DNA of 15,885 bases. It comes from CAZUNB01 sp964622235. Its GTDB lineage: Bacteria > Patescibacteriota > Saccharimonadia > Saccharimonadales > JAGPDM01. The stretch is taken from assembly GCA_964622235.1 (NCBI GenBank), contig CAZUNB010000025.1:1-15885 (forward strand), written 5' to 3'. The notes under the pieces are model-generated. The model was not told the origin of the DNA and searched no databases. It saw nothing but the letters and a program-made list of their open reading frames with translations. This document shows positions 7,320 through 14,097 of the stretch, one piece after another (the first letter of the stretch is position 1; the number at the start of each line of letters is the position of its first letter). The translations under genes and the position numbers were made by a program.

Positions 7320-8540
7320 ATGCAGACAGTATATACTTGTTATTATAAAATGAAGGATACAGAGAAAGAATTATTAATCGTAGCCACAACTTTTCCACGA
7401 TGGAAAAATGATGCTGTTCCGAGCTTTGTCCTAGATCATGCTAAAAACCTGAGCAAGTATTTCAAGAAAATAACAGTTGTAGTCCCGCACTATAAAAATT
7501 CCAAAACTAACGAGCTCGTCGGTGATATACACGTTAAAAGGTTTCGATACTTCTTTCCAGCTTCTGCTGAAAATATTGTTTACGAAGGACATGCTACAAG
7601 TAAAATTAAAAAATCCTTAATTTATGCTATTAAATTACTACTATTCGTAATGTTTCAGTTTTTGTCTATTGTAATTAATGGTCGCAACAAGATAGTCAAT
7701 GCGCACTGGCTGATACCTCAAGGATTCCTAGCCATCTTGGCAAAACCACTAAATAGATCAAAAGTAATAATTTCTGTTCATGGCGGCGACGTTTACGCCT
7801 TGCGTGGTCGTATGATGAACTCAATTAAAAAATTTACCTTGAAGCATGCTGATGAAGTAATTGTTAATAGCTCATCGACACGGAAAGTTTGTCGGGAAAT
7901 ATACAAAGAGCGGACATATCCTATCATTCCTATGGGTGTCGATGTCGAACGATTTAAGAAGAGTAAAAATAGTAACAAGAATCGTATGTTTACGGTTACT
8001 TTTGTTGGCAGACTAAGCAGTCAAAAGGGTGTGATCGACGTTTTGGCTTCAGCTCGAAAGATAAAAGCCGACGGCATAGATGATATCCAATTCAACATAG
8101 CCGGTGATGGCCCACAGAAAGAAAAGCTTCTAAAATATGTCCAGGGTAATCAGCTGGGTGATATCGTTTCATTTCTTGGCTGGTTGCAGCCTAAAGAATT
8201 GCCTTCGCTATTAAAAAAATCTGATGTTTTTATCGGACCTTCGGTTATAGACGACGATGGTTGGACGGAAGCTTTTGGGCTCGTCTTCGTAGAGGCAGCT
8301 GCAGCTGGCCTACCTGTGATAACAACTAACGTTGGCGGGATTAAAGATATCGTAGATGATGCCATAACAGGATTTTTGGTAGATCAAAAAAGCCCAGACC
8401 AACTCGCGGACAAGATAGTAATGCTAAAGAACAACGAAAAACTAAGAATAAAAATGTCAAAAGCGGCAGTCGAAAAATCAGACGCGTTTTCCTGGGATAA
8501 GTCTAGTAGTAATTACTATGAAATACTTAAAAATATCTAA
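7320..8540 (+). CDS. Family 4 glycosyltransferase
   Basis: GT-B fold retaining glycosyltransferase, cytoplasmic or peripheral, adding a hexose or related sugar to a lipid-linked glycan. The N-terminal domain opens with a V-A-T-T-F-P-R-W strand and carries H-G-G-D at residues 154-157. The donor-binding domain shows V-G-R-L-S-S-Q-K-G near 229-237 (R231 and K236 contact the donor phosphate in this family), A-G-D-G-P at 261-265, and the E-x7-E motif from E317 to E325 in E-A-F-G-L-V-F-V-E. The 406-residue length is typical. The start is uncertain: ATG 7320 gives this length, while ATG 7350 (eleventh codon, M-K-D-T-E-K) would match a normal N-terminus, and neither has a good ribosome binding site. 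It stands alone between the divergent DUF2142 gene and a convergent neighbour. Sugar specificity cannot be read. Confidence 0.88.
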   Translation: MQTVYTCYYKMKDTEKELLIVATTFPRWKNDAVPSFVLDHAKNLSKYFKKITVVVPHYKNSKTNELVGDIHVKRFRYFFPASAENIVYEGHATSKIKKSLIYAIKLLLFVMFQFLSIVINGRNKIVNAHWLIPQGFLAILAKPLNRSKVIISVHGGDVYALRGRMMNSIKKFTLKHADEVIVNSSSTRKVCREIYKERTYPIIPMGVDVERFKKSKNSNKNRMFTVTFVGRLSSQKGVIDVLASARKIKADGIDDIQFNIAGDGPQKEKLLKYVQGNQLGDIVSFLGWLQPKELPSLLKKSDVFIGPSVIDDDGWTEAFGLVFVEAAAAGLPVITTNVGGIKDIVDDAITGFLVDQKSPDQLADKIVMLKNNEKLRIKMSKAAVEKSDAFSWDKSSSNYYEILKNI

Positions 8541-8567
8541 AAAAGGCTCACTGCTTCAAGCTTTTTT
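8539..8567. terminator. Bidirectional terminator-like hairpin between convergent genes
   Basis: AAAAAA at 8539-8544 and GCT at 8546-8548 pair with AGC at 8559-8561 and TTTTTT at 8562-8567, with one bulged G and a 10-nt loop. The A tract on one side and T tract on the other let it act on both strands. It sits between the GT4 stop and the end of the flippase-like gene. The stem has only three pairs besides the A-T tract, so efficiency is doubtful. Confidence 0.4.
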
Positions 8568-9506
8568 CTTCAAGCTAAACAGCTTAACTACGGCATAGCT
8601 TATGATTAGAAGTAGAAACGTAGCGCTGCGATCGACGGTGGCCATCTGTAGAATCTGTTCTGGTGCTAGGACCGTCACAGATGCACTAAAAAGGAATATA
8701 GCCTCTTTGACTCCGACCGCTCCAGGCGTGACACTAACCAAGGTTGAAAGCGTACCGAGGATTGTATACAGCAACACACTGGTTAACTGCCAGTTATCTA
8801 CGAACTGATAATACAGCACGGTACTCTCGACCATTATCACGCTAGTTATAGCGATATTGAGCAAGAAAAGCTTGAACAGAAGCTTATGATTAACTCTAAT
8901 AGTCTCCCATCCACCAATCATCAAATCAGTAATCTTTATCAGTCTTTTAGGTAGAAATTTAAACAAGCCGACTATTTTATGTAGTACTTTGGCAGGTATA
9001 GCGACAAGAGCTAAATTTGCTAAAAATATAAACAAAAAAACGGCCGCCACCGACCATAACTCGGTGCTACCACCTACCTTCATGCCGTAGTTGATAACTA
9101 GTAATAATCCAATCAATGCATTTGTTAAAAACGTAACGATATAAAAACCATACAGCGTAGATATAAACTTAGAATATTCAAAATCATGTTTTTTCTTTAA
9201 GTAGACTGCTCTGATGCTAGCTCCTCCGAGGATTGGACCAAAGAAATTTCCAATTGATGACAGAAGCGAGAGATAATTAACTTCGCCATACGTCATTTTT
9301 TTGCCAAAAGCATCGAGCGTGAATTTAGTAAATAAACCAGTGATAAATATCCGAGATCCCTTCATTACAAGCAGCAGCAGAACCACCCAGAACGGCACTT
9401 CCATTAAAGAGCTGAGGGCCTCACGGTTGTTGATAAAATACCAACCAAGCAAACCAAAAAATAGCAGAGTTATAATCAGGTTTGCATTTTTTTTAAAGAA
9501 TTTCAT
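8556..9506 (-). CDS. LPG_synthase_TM / UPF0104 flippase-like membrane protein
   Basis: A 316-residue protein with about seven to eight hydrophobic helices, matching the transmembrane domain shared by MprF and AglD-like proteins. The family's P-G-x-x-G-x-x-E motif appears as PGAVGVKE at residues 261-268. G-A-S-I-R-A-V-Y-L at about 95-103 fits the other conserved segment. There is no C-terminal aminoacyl-transferase domain, so lysyl-phospholipid synthesis is not expected. Stand-alone members are thought to move or modify lipid-linked substrates, and here that would fit handling of a teichoic or glycan lipid intermediate (inference). It overlaps the upstream glycerophosphotransferase gene by 14 nt and has its own ribosome binding site, AAGGA (complement of 9512-9516), 5 nt before ATG. 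Co-transcription of the pair is therefore likely. Confidence 0.82.
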   Translation of the reverse strand: MKFFKKNANLIITLLFFGLLGWYFINNREALSSLMEVPFWVVLLLLVMKGSRIFITGLFTKFTLDAFGKKMTYGEVNYLSLLSSIGNFFGPILGGASIRAVYLKKKHDFEYSKFISTLYGFYIVTFLTNALIGLLLVINYGMKVGGSTELWSVAAVFLFIFLANLALVAIPAKVLHKIVGLFKFLPKRLIKITDLMIGGWETIRVNHKLLFKLFLLNIAITSVIMVESTVLYYQFVDNWQLTSVLLYTILGTLSTLVSVTPGAVGVKEAIFLFSASVTVLAPEQILQMATVDRSATFLLLIISYAVVKLFSLKKKA

Positions 9507-10665
9507 CTAGTTCCTTTAGGTATCGTTGGCAACTTTTACCGTCAAGCAAATCATCATAAGCTGCCTTTTTAATTTTGGCTATCTTGGACTTGTTCCTGGC
9601 TAAATATGCAGCCGGATTTTCAAGATTCATAGCTAGACTCTCAACTAACGCATCAAAATCACCAACCACATCGCCAAACCTATGTTCTTTTCCAAAGCTA
9701 AGCCCATGTTTAAATGGCGGCTCAATATCCAAAAATATGGTTGGGCGATCAAGGGCTAAATAATCAAATGATATTGACGACCAATCCGAGATCAGCACAT
9801 CGGCTAGCGCCAGAAACTCCTCAGCAAGCTCATACTTGGAATAAGGCATGAACTGCGTATTATCGAGTCCATCCATGCTTATCTCTTCTTGTGAATTAAG
9901 ATGGGTTCTAAAGATAATTTCAGCATTGTGTTTTTTGGCTACTGCATCTATTTTCGTAAAAAACGCTTTTTCTGGAGTATCAAATGGCAAGATATTTCTA
10001 CCGCTATCATCCTGCTTCCAGGTTGGAGCTATCAAGACGTACTTGTCGCGATGTGGAAGTTTATACTTACTGATGAGTCTTTGCCTGTCAGACAGGCTGC
10101 CATCGACCAGCTGGTCAACCCTTCCATAGCCAGTAACCTTTACACTTTGAGGGTTAAAGCCAAACTTGTTAACATACATATCTTTGAGTCTTTCAGAGCT
10201 GACCCAAGATTGATCGTAGTCATGGAGGTGCTTAAAATCATCAGCCACAAAGCCTTTATATGGAATCCCGTGCCAAACATCAAAGAATTTTATATCTGTA
10301 GTCTTTTTAAGCACACTCATAAAATGCAGACCATGACTGGTTAAAATAGCGCTCGATTTAGCTACAACCAGCAAGTCTTTAAAGTGCAGTAAATTAAGCA
10401 ATCGATTCTTGTCTTCACCATTCTGCGCTAATCTCATCAGATAGTTCTTATCCATGCTCAGAAAATACGGCTCATAATCTTTCTGGTTTTTTAAATAGTC
10501 ATAAAAAGCCTTTAGGTTCCCGTTTAGCGTATGACCATAAAATATAATTATTTTTGATGATGATTTTTTTTTAATAAAAGGCCTGATAATCGAAATCAGA
10601 AAAACCGACACTAAGCTACAACCAAGTATCAGCCAGTGACGATAATTTTTCTTGTCGATTTTCAT
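9493..10665 (-). CDS. CDP-glycerol:glycerophosphotransferase family protein (TagB/TagF-like)
   Basis: Member of the Glyphos_transf family, which transfers glycerol phosphate from CDP-glycerol to a lipid-linked primer or growing teichoic chain. A single N-terminal helix at about residues 9-28 with a basic flank anchors it. Family motifs follow: F-Y-G-H-T-L-N-G-N at 42-50, W-H-G-I-P-Y-K at 131-137 containing the catalytic histidine, R-T-H at 253-255 (usually R-x-H-P), and S-D-W-S-S-I-S-F-D-Y at 293-302. At 390 residues it has the length of primases such as TagB rather than of long TagF polymerases with an extra N-terminal domain. Whether it primes or polymerises is open. TagD, which makes its donor, is encoded divergently 114 nt away, supporting the assignment. 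Another alcohol phosphate, such as ribitol, remains possible. Confidence 0.87.
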   Translation of the reverse strand: MKIDKKNYRHWLILGCSLVSVFLISIIRPFIKKKSSSKIIIFYGHTLNGNLKAFYDYLKNQKDYEPYFLSMDKNYLMRLAQNGEDKNRLLNLLHFKDLLVVAKSSAILTSHGLHFMSVLKKTTDIKFFDVWHGIPYKGFVADDFKHLHDYDQSWVSSERLKDMYVNKFGFNPQSVKVTGYGRVDQLVDGSLSDRQRLISKYKLPHRDKYVLIAPTWKQDDSGRNILPFDTPEKAFFTKIDAVAKKHNAEIIFRTHLNSQEEISMDGLDNTQFMPYSKYELAEEFLALADVLISDWSSISFDYLALDRPTIFLDIEPPFKHGLSFGKEHRFGDVVGDFDALVESLAMNLENPAAYLARNKSKIAKIKKAAYDDLLDGKSCQRYLKELDEIL

Positions 10666-10696
10666 AGATGCTTTCTAGTCTTAGATTACTCCAATC

Positions 10697-10702
10697 ATTA
10701 TA
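10697..10702 (-). promoter_or_regulatory. -10 box of the glycerophosphotransferase/flippase operon
   Basis: The minus strand reads GGGCTATAATG, containing a perfect TATAAT. The -10 ends 31 nt before the ATG at 10665, implying a short leader. No clear -35 is visible at standard spacing. Confidence 0.5.
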
Positions 10703-10733
10703 GCCCATCACTAGGCCAACCAATCATGATTAA

Positions 10734-10742
10734 TGTTAAACT
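10734..10742 (+). promoter_or_regulatory. Putative extended -10 of tagD
   Basis: TGTTAAACT fits TGn plus a 4-of-6 -10 box and would start transcription near 10749, leaving a leader of about 31 nt that includes the ribosome binding site. No convincing -35 is seen. Confidence 0.35.
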
Positions 10743-10767
10743 TTATGCAAAGCAGAATAAATAATCC

Positions 10768-10773
10768 AGGAGG
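10768..10773 (+). promoter_or_regulatory. Strong Shine-Dalgarno sequence of tagD
   Basis: AGGAGG lies 6 nt upstream of the GTG at 10780. It fixes this non-ATG start and shows that the host uses classical anti-SD pairing as well as leaderless starts. Confidence 0.8.
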
Positions 10774-10779
10774 ATAGCA

Positions 10780-11217
10780 GTGAAAACAGTTCTAACCTAT
10801 GGCACGTTTGATCTAACCCATGTGGGCCATATAAACATTCTGCGGCGCTCGAGAGACCTCGGCGACAAACTAATAGTCGGTCTTTCGACCGATGAATTTA
10901 ATCTAGGCAAGGACAAGCGCTCAGTGTTTAGCTATTCAGAAAGAAAAACGATACTAGAGGCGATCCGCTACGTCGACAAAGTAATCCCAGAAAATTCTTG
11001 GGATCAAAAAAGACAGGACATCATCGACAATAACGTAGATATCTTCGTTATGGGTGACGACTGGAAGGGTAAATTTGACGAGCTATCTGAGCTATGCGAG
11101 GTTGTTTACCTACCGAGAACAGCCGACATTTCTACAACCTATCTAAAAAATAAGCTGGTCTATGAAACGCCACAAGACGGCAAAATTACAATCAAATACG
11201 GAATTGAGTCTCTTTAA
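10780..11217 (+). CDS. tagD: Glycerol-3-phosphate cytidylyltransferase
   Basis: Makes CDP-glycerol from CTP and glycerol-3-phosphate, the activated donor for glycerol-phosphate polymers. The nucleotidyltransferase signature H-x-G-H is H14-V-G-H17 in G-T-F-D-L-T-H-V-G-H. The C-terminal signature R-T-A-D-I-S-T-T at 113-120 corresponds to the R-T-x-x-I-S-T-T of TagD enzymes. The G-D-D-W at 92-95 is the usual glycerol-phosphate cytidylyltransferase pattern. At 145 residues it is about 15-20 longer than the Bacillus subtilis enzyme because of a short C-terminal extension. GTG start with a strong ribosome binding site. It is divergent from the glycerophosphotransferase that would use its product. 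Related cytidylyltransferases act on other polyol phosphates, but the motif set favours glycerol-3-phosphate. Confidence 0.93.
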   Translation: MKTVLTYGTFDLTHVGHINILRRSRDLGDKLIVGLSTDEFNLGKDKRSVFSYSERKTILEAIRYVDKVIPENSWDQKRQDIIDNNVDIFVMGDDWKGKFDELSELCEVVYLPRTADISTTYLKNKLVYETPQDGKITIKYGIESL

Positions 11218-11342
11218 CTAAAATACAATACTCGACTACGCCAGCGTATTGCCCACCGGAACCATATACAATCCTAGCAATGCAATTAACTACGTATGAG
11301 CATCGCAAAAACGTAATAGTCAAATTATCGGAAGTACTGAAA

Positions 11343-11364
11343 AAACAGCAGATGATCTCTGTTT
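11343..11364 (+). terminator. Possible terminator hairpin downstream of tagD
   Basis: AAACAG (11343-11348) and AGA (11350-11352) pair with TCT (11356-11358) and CTGTTT (11359-11364), with one bulged C and a 3-nt loop. The T tract is short and the stem AT-rich, so termination would be weak. It lies just upstream of the next promoter, which fits a boundary between transcription units. Confidence 0.33.
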
Positions 11365-11382
11365 CTAATAACTGCCGTGCGA

Positions 11383-11391
11383 TGCTACAAT
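11383..11391 (+). promoter_or_regulatory. Extended -10 promoter of the GT2-DUF2304-cupin operon
   Basis: TGCTACAAT matches TGn plus five of six -10 positions. Ten nucleotides follow before ATG 11402, so the transcript would carry a leader of only about 2-4 nt and no usable ribosome binding site. No -35 is evident. Confidence 0.5.
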
Positions 11392-11401
11392 AGGTTTAAT
11401 T

Positions 11402-12115
11402 ATGGGAAAAGAGAAAACACTACGTGTGTGCGTTATTATTCCAGCCTACAACGAAGCCGCTGTAATCGGAAGTGTTGTTAATGATGCAATAAAGCATGTT
11501 AAGAAATCAAAACTTAGAATCGATGTCGTAGTCATAAATGATGGTTCAAGTGATGACACCTCAGCGATTGCGAGCACAAATGGCGCAACAGTGATTGACC
11601 ACATACTCAATATCGGCGTGGGCAGTGCGACCGCTACCGGCCTCAGTTTTGCTCAACAGAACAACTACGATATCGCTGCCACTATGGATGCCGACGGTCA
11701 ACACGCTATTCAAGACGTCCTCAAGGGTATCTCGAAGCTTCACGCAGATAAAACCGACCTACTAATTGGTAGTCGCCTCATAGACAGTAATGGCATGTCA
11801 CGAACTAAGGTTATCGGTAATAAAGGGCTGAGTTTTATCACTTATTTGTTATTTGGTATTAGTTCGACAGACTCTCAATCAGGACTACGCATCTATTCTC
11901 GGGAAACACTCATGCAGCTCAAATGGAAAACGAGCGGCTATGAATTTTGTAGTGAGATGCTTTGGCGCGCTAAGCAGATGGACCTAACTATAGATGAGTA
12001 TCCTATTCAGGCGATTTACACTAAATACTCTAAGGGAAAGGGTCAGAACAACTGGAATGCTATTAATATCGTAAAGAGTTTGTTGAAGCGACGAATAACG
12101 GAGATGTTTGAATGA
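11402..12115 (+). CDS. Family 2 glycosyltransferase (soluble, DPM1-like)
   Basis: Cytoplasmic GT-A domain of 237 residues with no transmembrane helix. N-D-G-S-S-D-D-T is at residues 46-53 and the metal/nucleotide-binding D-A-D-G-Q-H at 96-101. G-S-R at 123-125 is followed by the acceptor-side D-S-Q-S-G-L-R-I-Y-S-R segment. Polyprenyl-phosphate mannose or glucose synthases share this layout, so it may charge undecaprenyl phosphate with a sugar for an outer-face transferase (inference). Its stop overlaps the start of the small membrane protein downstream in ATGA, implying coupled translation and probably a complex in which the partner supplies the membrane anchor. The initiator has almost no leader. 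Confidence 0.87.
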   Translation: MGKEKTLRVCVIIPAYNEAAVIGSVVNDAIKHVKKSKLRIDVVVINDGSSDDTSAIASTNGATVIDHILNIGVGSATATGLSFAQQNNYDIAATMDADGQHAIQDVLKGISKLHADKTDLLIGSRLIDSNGMSRTKVIGNKGLSFITYLLFGISSTDSQSGLRIYSRETLMQLKWKTSGYEFCSEMLWRAKQMDLTIDEYPIQAIYTKYSKGKGQNNWNAINIVKSLLKRRITEMFE

Positions 12116-12462
12116 GATACCTAGCTTTGTTAGCACTAAATACACCGATCGTTCTCCTTGCTTTATTCGATATCATCACTCAATACAAGATGAAAAAAGC
12201 CAGCAGGCAACGATTCAAACATCAATTCACCTTATGGGTCCTAATACTAGTAGTACTTACTTTATCGTTCCCTCTCTATAACTACATATCAGGAGAACCA
12301 TTGCTTAGTTCTGCAGAGCTAAGCTTGTTTGATATCGTACAAACAACAGTGATTGTGGCACTTATCTACACGGTAAACAGCCACCGTCAGAAGATCGAGA
12401 AAAACGATACATTATTGCGCGACCTCCATCAAGAATTATCTATAAAACTTTCAAAAAAGTAG
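12112..12462 (+). CDS. DUF2304 small membrane protein
   Basis: A 116-residue protein with three hydrophobic segments: about residues 3-22, 41-60 and 71-89. A basic stretch (K-M-K-K-A-S-R-Q-R) lies between the first two, and the C-terminal tail is charged and probably coiled (E-K-N-D-T-L-L-R-D-L-H-Q-E-L). This size, topology and position match DUF2304, a family usually encoded next to GT2 glycosyltransferases. It overlaps the upstream GT2 gene by 4 nt. The likely role is to hold that glycosyltransferase at the membrane or help present the lipid acceptor; this is inferred from context, since no catalytic residues are evident. Confidence 0.72.
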   Translation: MRYLALLALNTPIVLLALFDIITQYKMKKASRQRFKHQFTLWVLILVVLTLSFPLYNYISGEPLLSSAELSLFDIVQTTVIVALIYTVNSHRQKIEKNDTLLRDLHQELSIKLSKK

Positions 12463-12475
12463 CGGTGAGACTTGC

Positions 12476-12997
12476 ATGACAGACAAGCCCTCATTCTCAG
12501 CGCCAACCATAAGCGATGTACGGCAACTCCAGAGGAATGATACTTGGCATACTAAATCAAATGGGGAACTAGGAGTACTTTTTAACATAAACTTTACCGA
12601 CCTACATAAAATATATCTACACTATGAAAAATCTGAACTAGCAAAGTTACCCCGGGACATAAGGGGCCTGAGGTCGTACACGGTTACTGGCCTCAAGAAG
12701 CAGTCAGTTGGTGCAAATGAATGGCACCGTATTCGCAATGAGCTCGTCTTCGCAACAAAGGGCCGTGTGAAATGGAGCTGTGAAGATGTTTTTGGAAGCA
12801 AGCTTGAGTATGAGCTCGACGAAAAATCTGGCGTCTGGACTCCTCCATTTATTCTTCACGCATATGAAGCCTTGGAAGACGACAGCGAGCTCCTCGTGAT
12901 TGCGAATACTCTATTCTTTCCCGAGGATCCCCTCACCCACGACACGTACGACCTTCAGAGCTTTAGGTTTCTTCAGACGAAATATAATAATCAATAG
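12476..12997 (+). CDS. Cupin protein, putative nucleotide-sugar isomerase/epimerase-like (FdtA/WxcM-like)
   Basis: A 173-residue single-domain protein resembling sugar-modifying cupins such as the FdtA/QdtA ketoisomerases and RmlC relatives. The first cupin motif reads G-A-N-E-W-H-R-I-R-N-E at residues 79-89 and the second P-P-F-I-L-H-A-Y near 123-130. Compared with the R-G-N-H-W-H of CapF, the first histidine is replaced by glutamate, leaving H84, E89 and H128 as possible ligands or catalytic residues. An extension of about 60 residues precedes the cupin and a W/F-rich tail follows. A good ribosome binding site, GGTGAG at 12464-12469, lies 6 nt before ATG. Being last in the GT2-DUF2304 operon and next to capEFG suggests it tailors a keto-sugar intermediate. 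I cannot assign a reaction; a non-enzymatic cupin is possible. Confidence 0.6.
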   Translation: MTDKPSFSAPTISDVRQLQRNDTWHTKSNGELGVLFNINFTDLHKIYLHYEKSELAKLPRDIRGLRSYTVTGLKKQSVGANEWHRIRNELVFATKGRVKWSCEDVFGSKLEYELDEKSGVWTPPFILHAYEALEDDSELLVIANTLFFPEDPLTHDTYDLQSFRFLQTKYNNQ

Positions 12998-13034
12998 TGT
13001 GGCATTTCATTATTCGATACTTGAACAGTCTATG

Positions 13035-13043
13035 TGCTAATAT
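13035..13043 (+). promoter_or_regulatory. Putative extended -10 of the capEFG operon
   Basis: TGCTAATAT fits TGn plus a 4-of-6 -10, giving +1 near 13050 and a leader of about 24 nt. The leader includes the GGAG ribosome binding site at 13066-13069, 4 nt before the capE ATG. TTGAAC at 13021-13026 is too close to serve this box but could pair with TATTAA at 13044-13049 (17-nt spacer) as an alternative promoter. Confidence 0.35.
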
Positions 13044-13073
13044 TATTAATAGATAAGTAATCTTTGGAGTATT

Positions 13074-14096
13074 ATGTTTAAAGGAAAAACCCTATTAATC
13101 ACTGGCGGTACTGGTTCATTTGGTAATGCCGTCTTAAAGCGTTTTCTTGATAGTGACATAAAAGAAATTCGTATCTTTTCTCGTGATGAAAAAAAACAAG
13201 ACGACATGCGTAGACTTTACGCAAATGACAAGCTGAAGTTCTATATAGGTGATGTCCGCAATCCGGAAAGCATCAAAGATGCGGTCAGAGGCGTGGACTA
13301 CATCTTTCATGCCGCTGCGCTCAAGCAAGTGCCATCTTGTGAATTTTTTCCTATGGAAGCAGTCCGTACAAATGTTATCGGTACTGATAACGTACTGACT
13401 GCTGCTATCGATGCGGGCGTCAAGAAAATTGTCTGCCTTTCAACCGATAAAGCAGCCTACCCTATCAACGCTATGGGGACATCCAAGGCGATGATGGAAA
13501 AGGTTATTGTCGCTAAGTCCCGTAATGTTGACCCTAAAGACACAACAATTTCCTGTACGCGCTACGGCAACGTAATGGCTTCGCGTGGATCTGTTATTCC
13601 ACTTTTTATCGGACAAATAGAGTCCGGCCAACCGATCACAATCACCGATCCCAAAATGACTCGGTTTTTAATGAATCTCGACGAAGCCGTTGACTTAGTA
13701 CTTTTCGCTTTTGAAAATGCGAAGCAGGGCGACTTATTCGTTCAAAAATCCCCAGCAAGCACAGTAGAAGGTCTCGCGAATGGTCTCAAAAACCTCCTCC
13801 ACTCAACGGTAGACATTAAGGTCATTGGAACTCGTCACGGCGAAAAGTCTCACGAGACACTGATGACCCGGGAAGAAAAAGTAAAATCAGTTGATCTTGG
13901 TGCTTACTACCGTATTCCGGCTGATACCAGGGACCTTAACTACGATAAGTACTTTGACAGTGGAGATAAAAAGATATCTATGGTCGAGGAGTACACTTCG
14001 CACAATACAGAACAGCTCGATACAGAAGGTGTAATGAAGAAGCTATTGACGTTGGAGCTAGTGCAAGAAAAGCTTGAGTCTCAGGAGAAAAAGTAA
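13074..14096 (+). CDS. capE: UDP-GlcNAc 4,6-dehydratase/5-epimerase (first step of UDP-L-FucNAc synthesis)
   Basis: Short-type SDR of the FlaA1/CapE/FnlA group that converts UDP-GlcNAc into a 4-keto-6-deoxy intermediate. The Rossmann motif TGGTGSFG is at residues 10-17 and S-T-D-K-A at 123-127. The group's diagnostic M-x-x-x-K is M134-G-T-S-K138, where methionine replaces the usual tyrosine. K-Q-V-P-S-C-E-F-F-P-M-E-A at about 84-96 and R-Y-G-N-V further on are typical. It lacks the membrane domain of the CapD/WbpM type. At 340 residues it is very close to Staphylococcus aureus CapE. The two downstream genes match CapF and CapG, which confirms the pathway. The ribosome binding site is GGAG at 13066-13069. 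The capF GTG follows its stop after one base. Confidence 0.93.
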   Translation: MFKGKTLLITGGTGSFGNAVLKRFLDSDIKEIRIFSRDEKKQDDMRRLYANDKLKFYIGDVRNPESIKDAVRGVDYIFHAAALKQVPSCEFFPMEAVRTNVIGTDNVLTAAIDAGVKKIVCLSTDKAAYPINAMGTSKAMMEKVIVAKSRNVDPKDTTISCTRYGNVMASRGSVIPLFIGQIESGQPITITDPKMTRFLMNLDEAVDLVLFAFENAKQGDLFVQKSPASTVEGLANGLKNLLHSTVDIKVIGTRHGEKSHETLMTREEKVKSVDLGAYYRIPADTRDLNYDKYFDSGDKKISMVEEYTSHNTEQLDTEGVMKKLLTLELVQEKLESQEKK

Positions 14097-14097
14097 C

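Larger units (their letters stand above)
11218..11401 (+). other. Intergenic region with a possible 37-residue leaderless ORF
   Basis: This 184-nt spacer separates tagD from the next GT2 gene. An ATG at 11280 opens a 37-codon frame ending in TAG at 11391-11393, with a hydrophilic product containing K-L-S-E-V-L-K-K-Q-Q. TACAAT at 11267-11272 lies 7 nt before that ATG, in the arrangement seen at the left-edge divergent pair. The ORF also overlaps a hairpin and the promoter of the following gene, which argues that it may be chance. I recognise no family, and protein status is weakly supported. Confidence 0.2.

Noticed and set aside
9901..10344. A 147-codon plus-strand open frame.
   Set aside because: It lies entirely antisense to the glycerophosphotransferase gene, which has all of its family motifs. 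The product looks like no family.
14074..14097. Upstream TTG start for capF.
   Set aside because: It adds a basic octapeptide before the normal start of the Rossmann strand. GTG 14098 fits CapF homologues, one base after the capE stop.
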